In this document: piece after piece, positions 5,767 to 6,174 of the stretch
Layout: every line of letters starts with the position of its first letter
How positions within the stretch are numbered: the stretch's first letter is position 1
Assembly: GCA_001778455.1 (NCBI GenBank)
Contig: MFGX01000107.1
Location: 1,799 to 7,972, forward strand
Reading direction: 5' to 3'
Origin: Candidatus Fraserbacteria bacterium RBG_16_55_9
GTDB lineage: Bacteria > Bipolaricaulota > Bipolaricaulia > RBG-16-55-9
Length of the DNA: 6,174 nt
Position numbers and translations under genes: made by a program
The notes under the pieces: generated by a model
Told to the model about the DNA's origin: nothing
What the model saw: the letters and a program-made list of their open reading frames with translations, nothing else
Database searches by the model: none

Positions 5767-6174
5767 ATGCAGACTGTGATCGGCCTGGAAGTCCATGCCC
5801 AACTGGCAACGCGTACAAAGCTCTTCTGCGCTTGCAGGGCAGATTACTTCCAAGCGCCGCCCAACAGCCACTGCTGCCCGGTCTGCCTGGGAATGCCTGG
5901 CGCACTGCCTGTGCTCAACGAAAAAGCTATCGAGTACGCAATCAAGGCAGCGCTAGCACTCCATTGCGAGATCCCTGAGCGATCCAAGTTTGACCGAAAG
6001 AACTACTTCTACCCCGATCTGCCAAAGGGCTACCAGATCTCGCAATACGATGAGCCGATAGCCCTAGGTGGCTTCCTCGATCTGGAATTTCCCCCTGGAG
6101 AAACGAAGCGCATCCGACTGCGACGGCTCCATCTGGAAGAAGACGCCGGAAAACTCATCCACGAACCTGATGGG
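5767..6174 (+). CDS. gatB: Aspartyl/glutamyl-tRNA amidotransferase subunit B, partial (C-terminus beyond right edge)
   Basis: Subunit B of the GatCAB amidotransferase, which converts Glu-tRNA(Gln) and/or Asp-tRNA(Asn) to the amide form with ammonia from GatA. The window holds 136 residues of about 475. They begin MQTVIGLEVHAQL, the usual family start, followed by four cysteines (Cys21, Cys23, Cys37, Cys40, in FCAC and CPVC) that form the zinc site in the zinc-type GatB class, then the conserved KNYFYPDLPKGYQISQYDEP (residues about 78-97) and LEEDAGK of the kinase-like catalytic core. The start is set by the alignment to the family; no strong ribosome binding site precedes it, and only five bases separate it from the stop of the FAD gene, so translation is likely coupled to that gene. 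The reading frame is intact to the right edge. Possession of GatB suggests that this organism makes at least one amide aminoacyl-tRNA indirectly. Confidence 0.97.
   Translation, partial: MQTVIGLEVHAQLATRTKLFCACRADYFQAPPNSHCCPVCLGMPGALPVLNEKAIEYAIKAALALHCEIPERSKFDRKNYFYPDLPKGYQISQYDEPIALGGFLDLEFPPGETKRIRLRRLHLEEDAGKLIHEPDG

Noticed and set aside
5294..5905. Long open frame of 203 residues on the minus strand
   Set aside because: It lies opposite the FAD protein and the start of gatB, both clearly real; its translation shows no family features.

Overview
The window is bacterial chromosomal DNA, gene-dense and moderately GC-rich, with strong purine-rich ribosome binding sites. It holds eight protein genes: one on the minus strand, cut by the left edge, and seven on the plus strand, the last cut by the right edge. 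No rRNA, tRNA, CRISPR array, insertion sequence or clear rho-independent terminator was seen. The lineage cannot be fixed from sequence alone. A SufC-type Fe-S assembly gene, a four-cysteine GatB and a probable lipoprotein serpin suit many uncultivated or thermophilic bacterial groups; that is only a guess.

Layout. The first 496 bases are the N-terminal two thirds of sufC, read leftward. The 268-base gap that follows carries a good sigma-70-type promoter for sufC, a weaker second one, and an oppositely directed extended -10 promoter candidate for the rightward genes. Rightward come an unrecognised 93-residue protein (765-1046), a predicted lipoprotein serpin (1078-2388), a CbiM-type substrate/core component with a CbiN-like C-terminal extension (2407-3429), a CbiQ/EcfT membrane component (3426-4301) and a CbiO-type ATPase with a histidine-rich tail (4317-5159). 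After a 50-base gap come a short FAD-domain protein related to thioredoxin reductase (5210-5761) and the start of gatB (5767 to the right edge).

How they fit together. cbiM, cbiQ and cbiO form a complete group I ECF transporter for nickel or cobalt. M binds the ion through its Met1-His2 end and His67, Q couples it to the ATPase, and O supplies energy. The histidine tail on O and the missing separate cbiN gene favour nickel slightly, but the metal is not proven. The small gene and the serpin precede cbiM with gaps of 31 and 18 bases and no terminator, so the five genes look like one transcription unit. A surface-anchored protease inhibitor beside a metal importer is not an obvious functional pair. 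The FAD protein and gatB may be read from the same transcript or from a weak promoter after cbiO.

The main points for a second look are the serpin-transporter linkage, the asparagine at the CbiO switch-histidine position, the histidine-rich CbiO tail, the FAD-only reductase-like protein with Trp where Asp is expected, and the unrecognised 93-residue protein. No clearly new multi-gene system could be shown.
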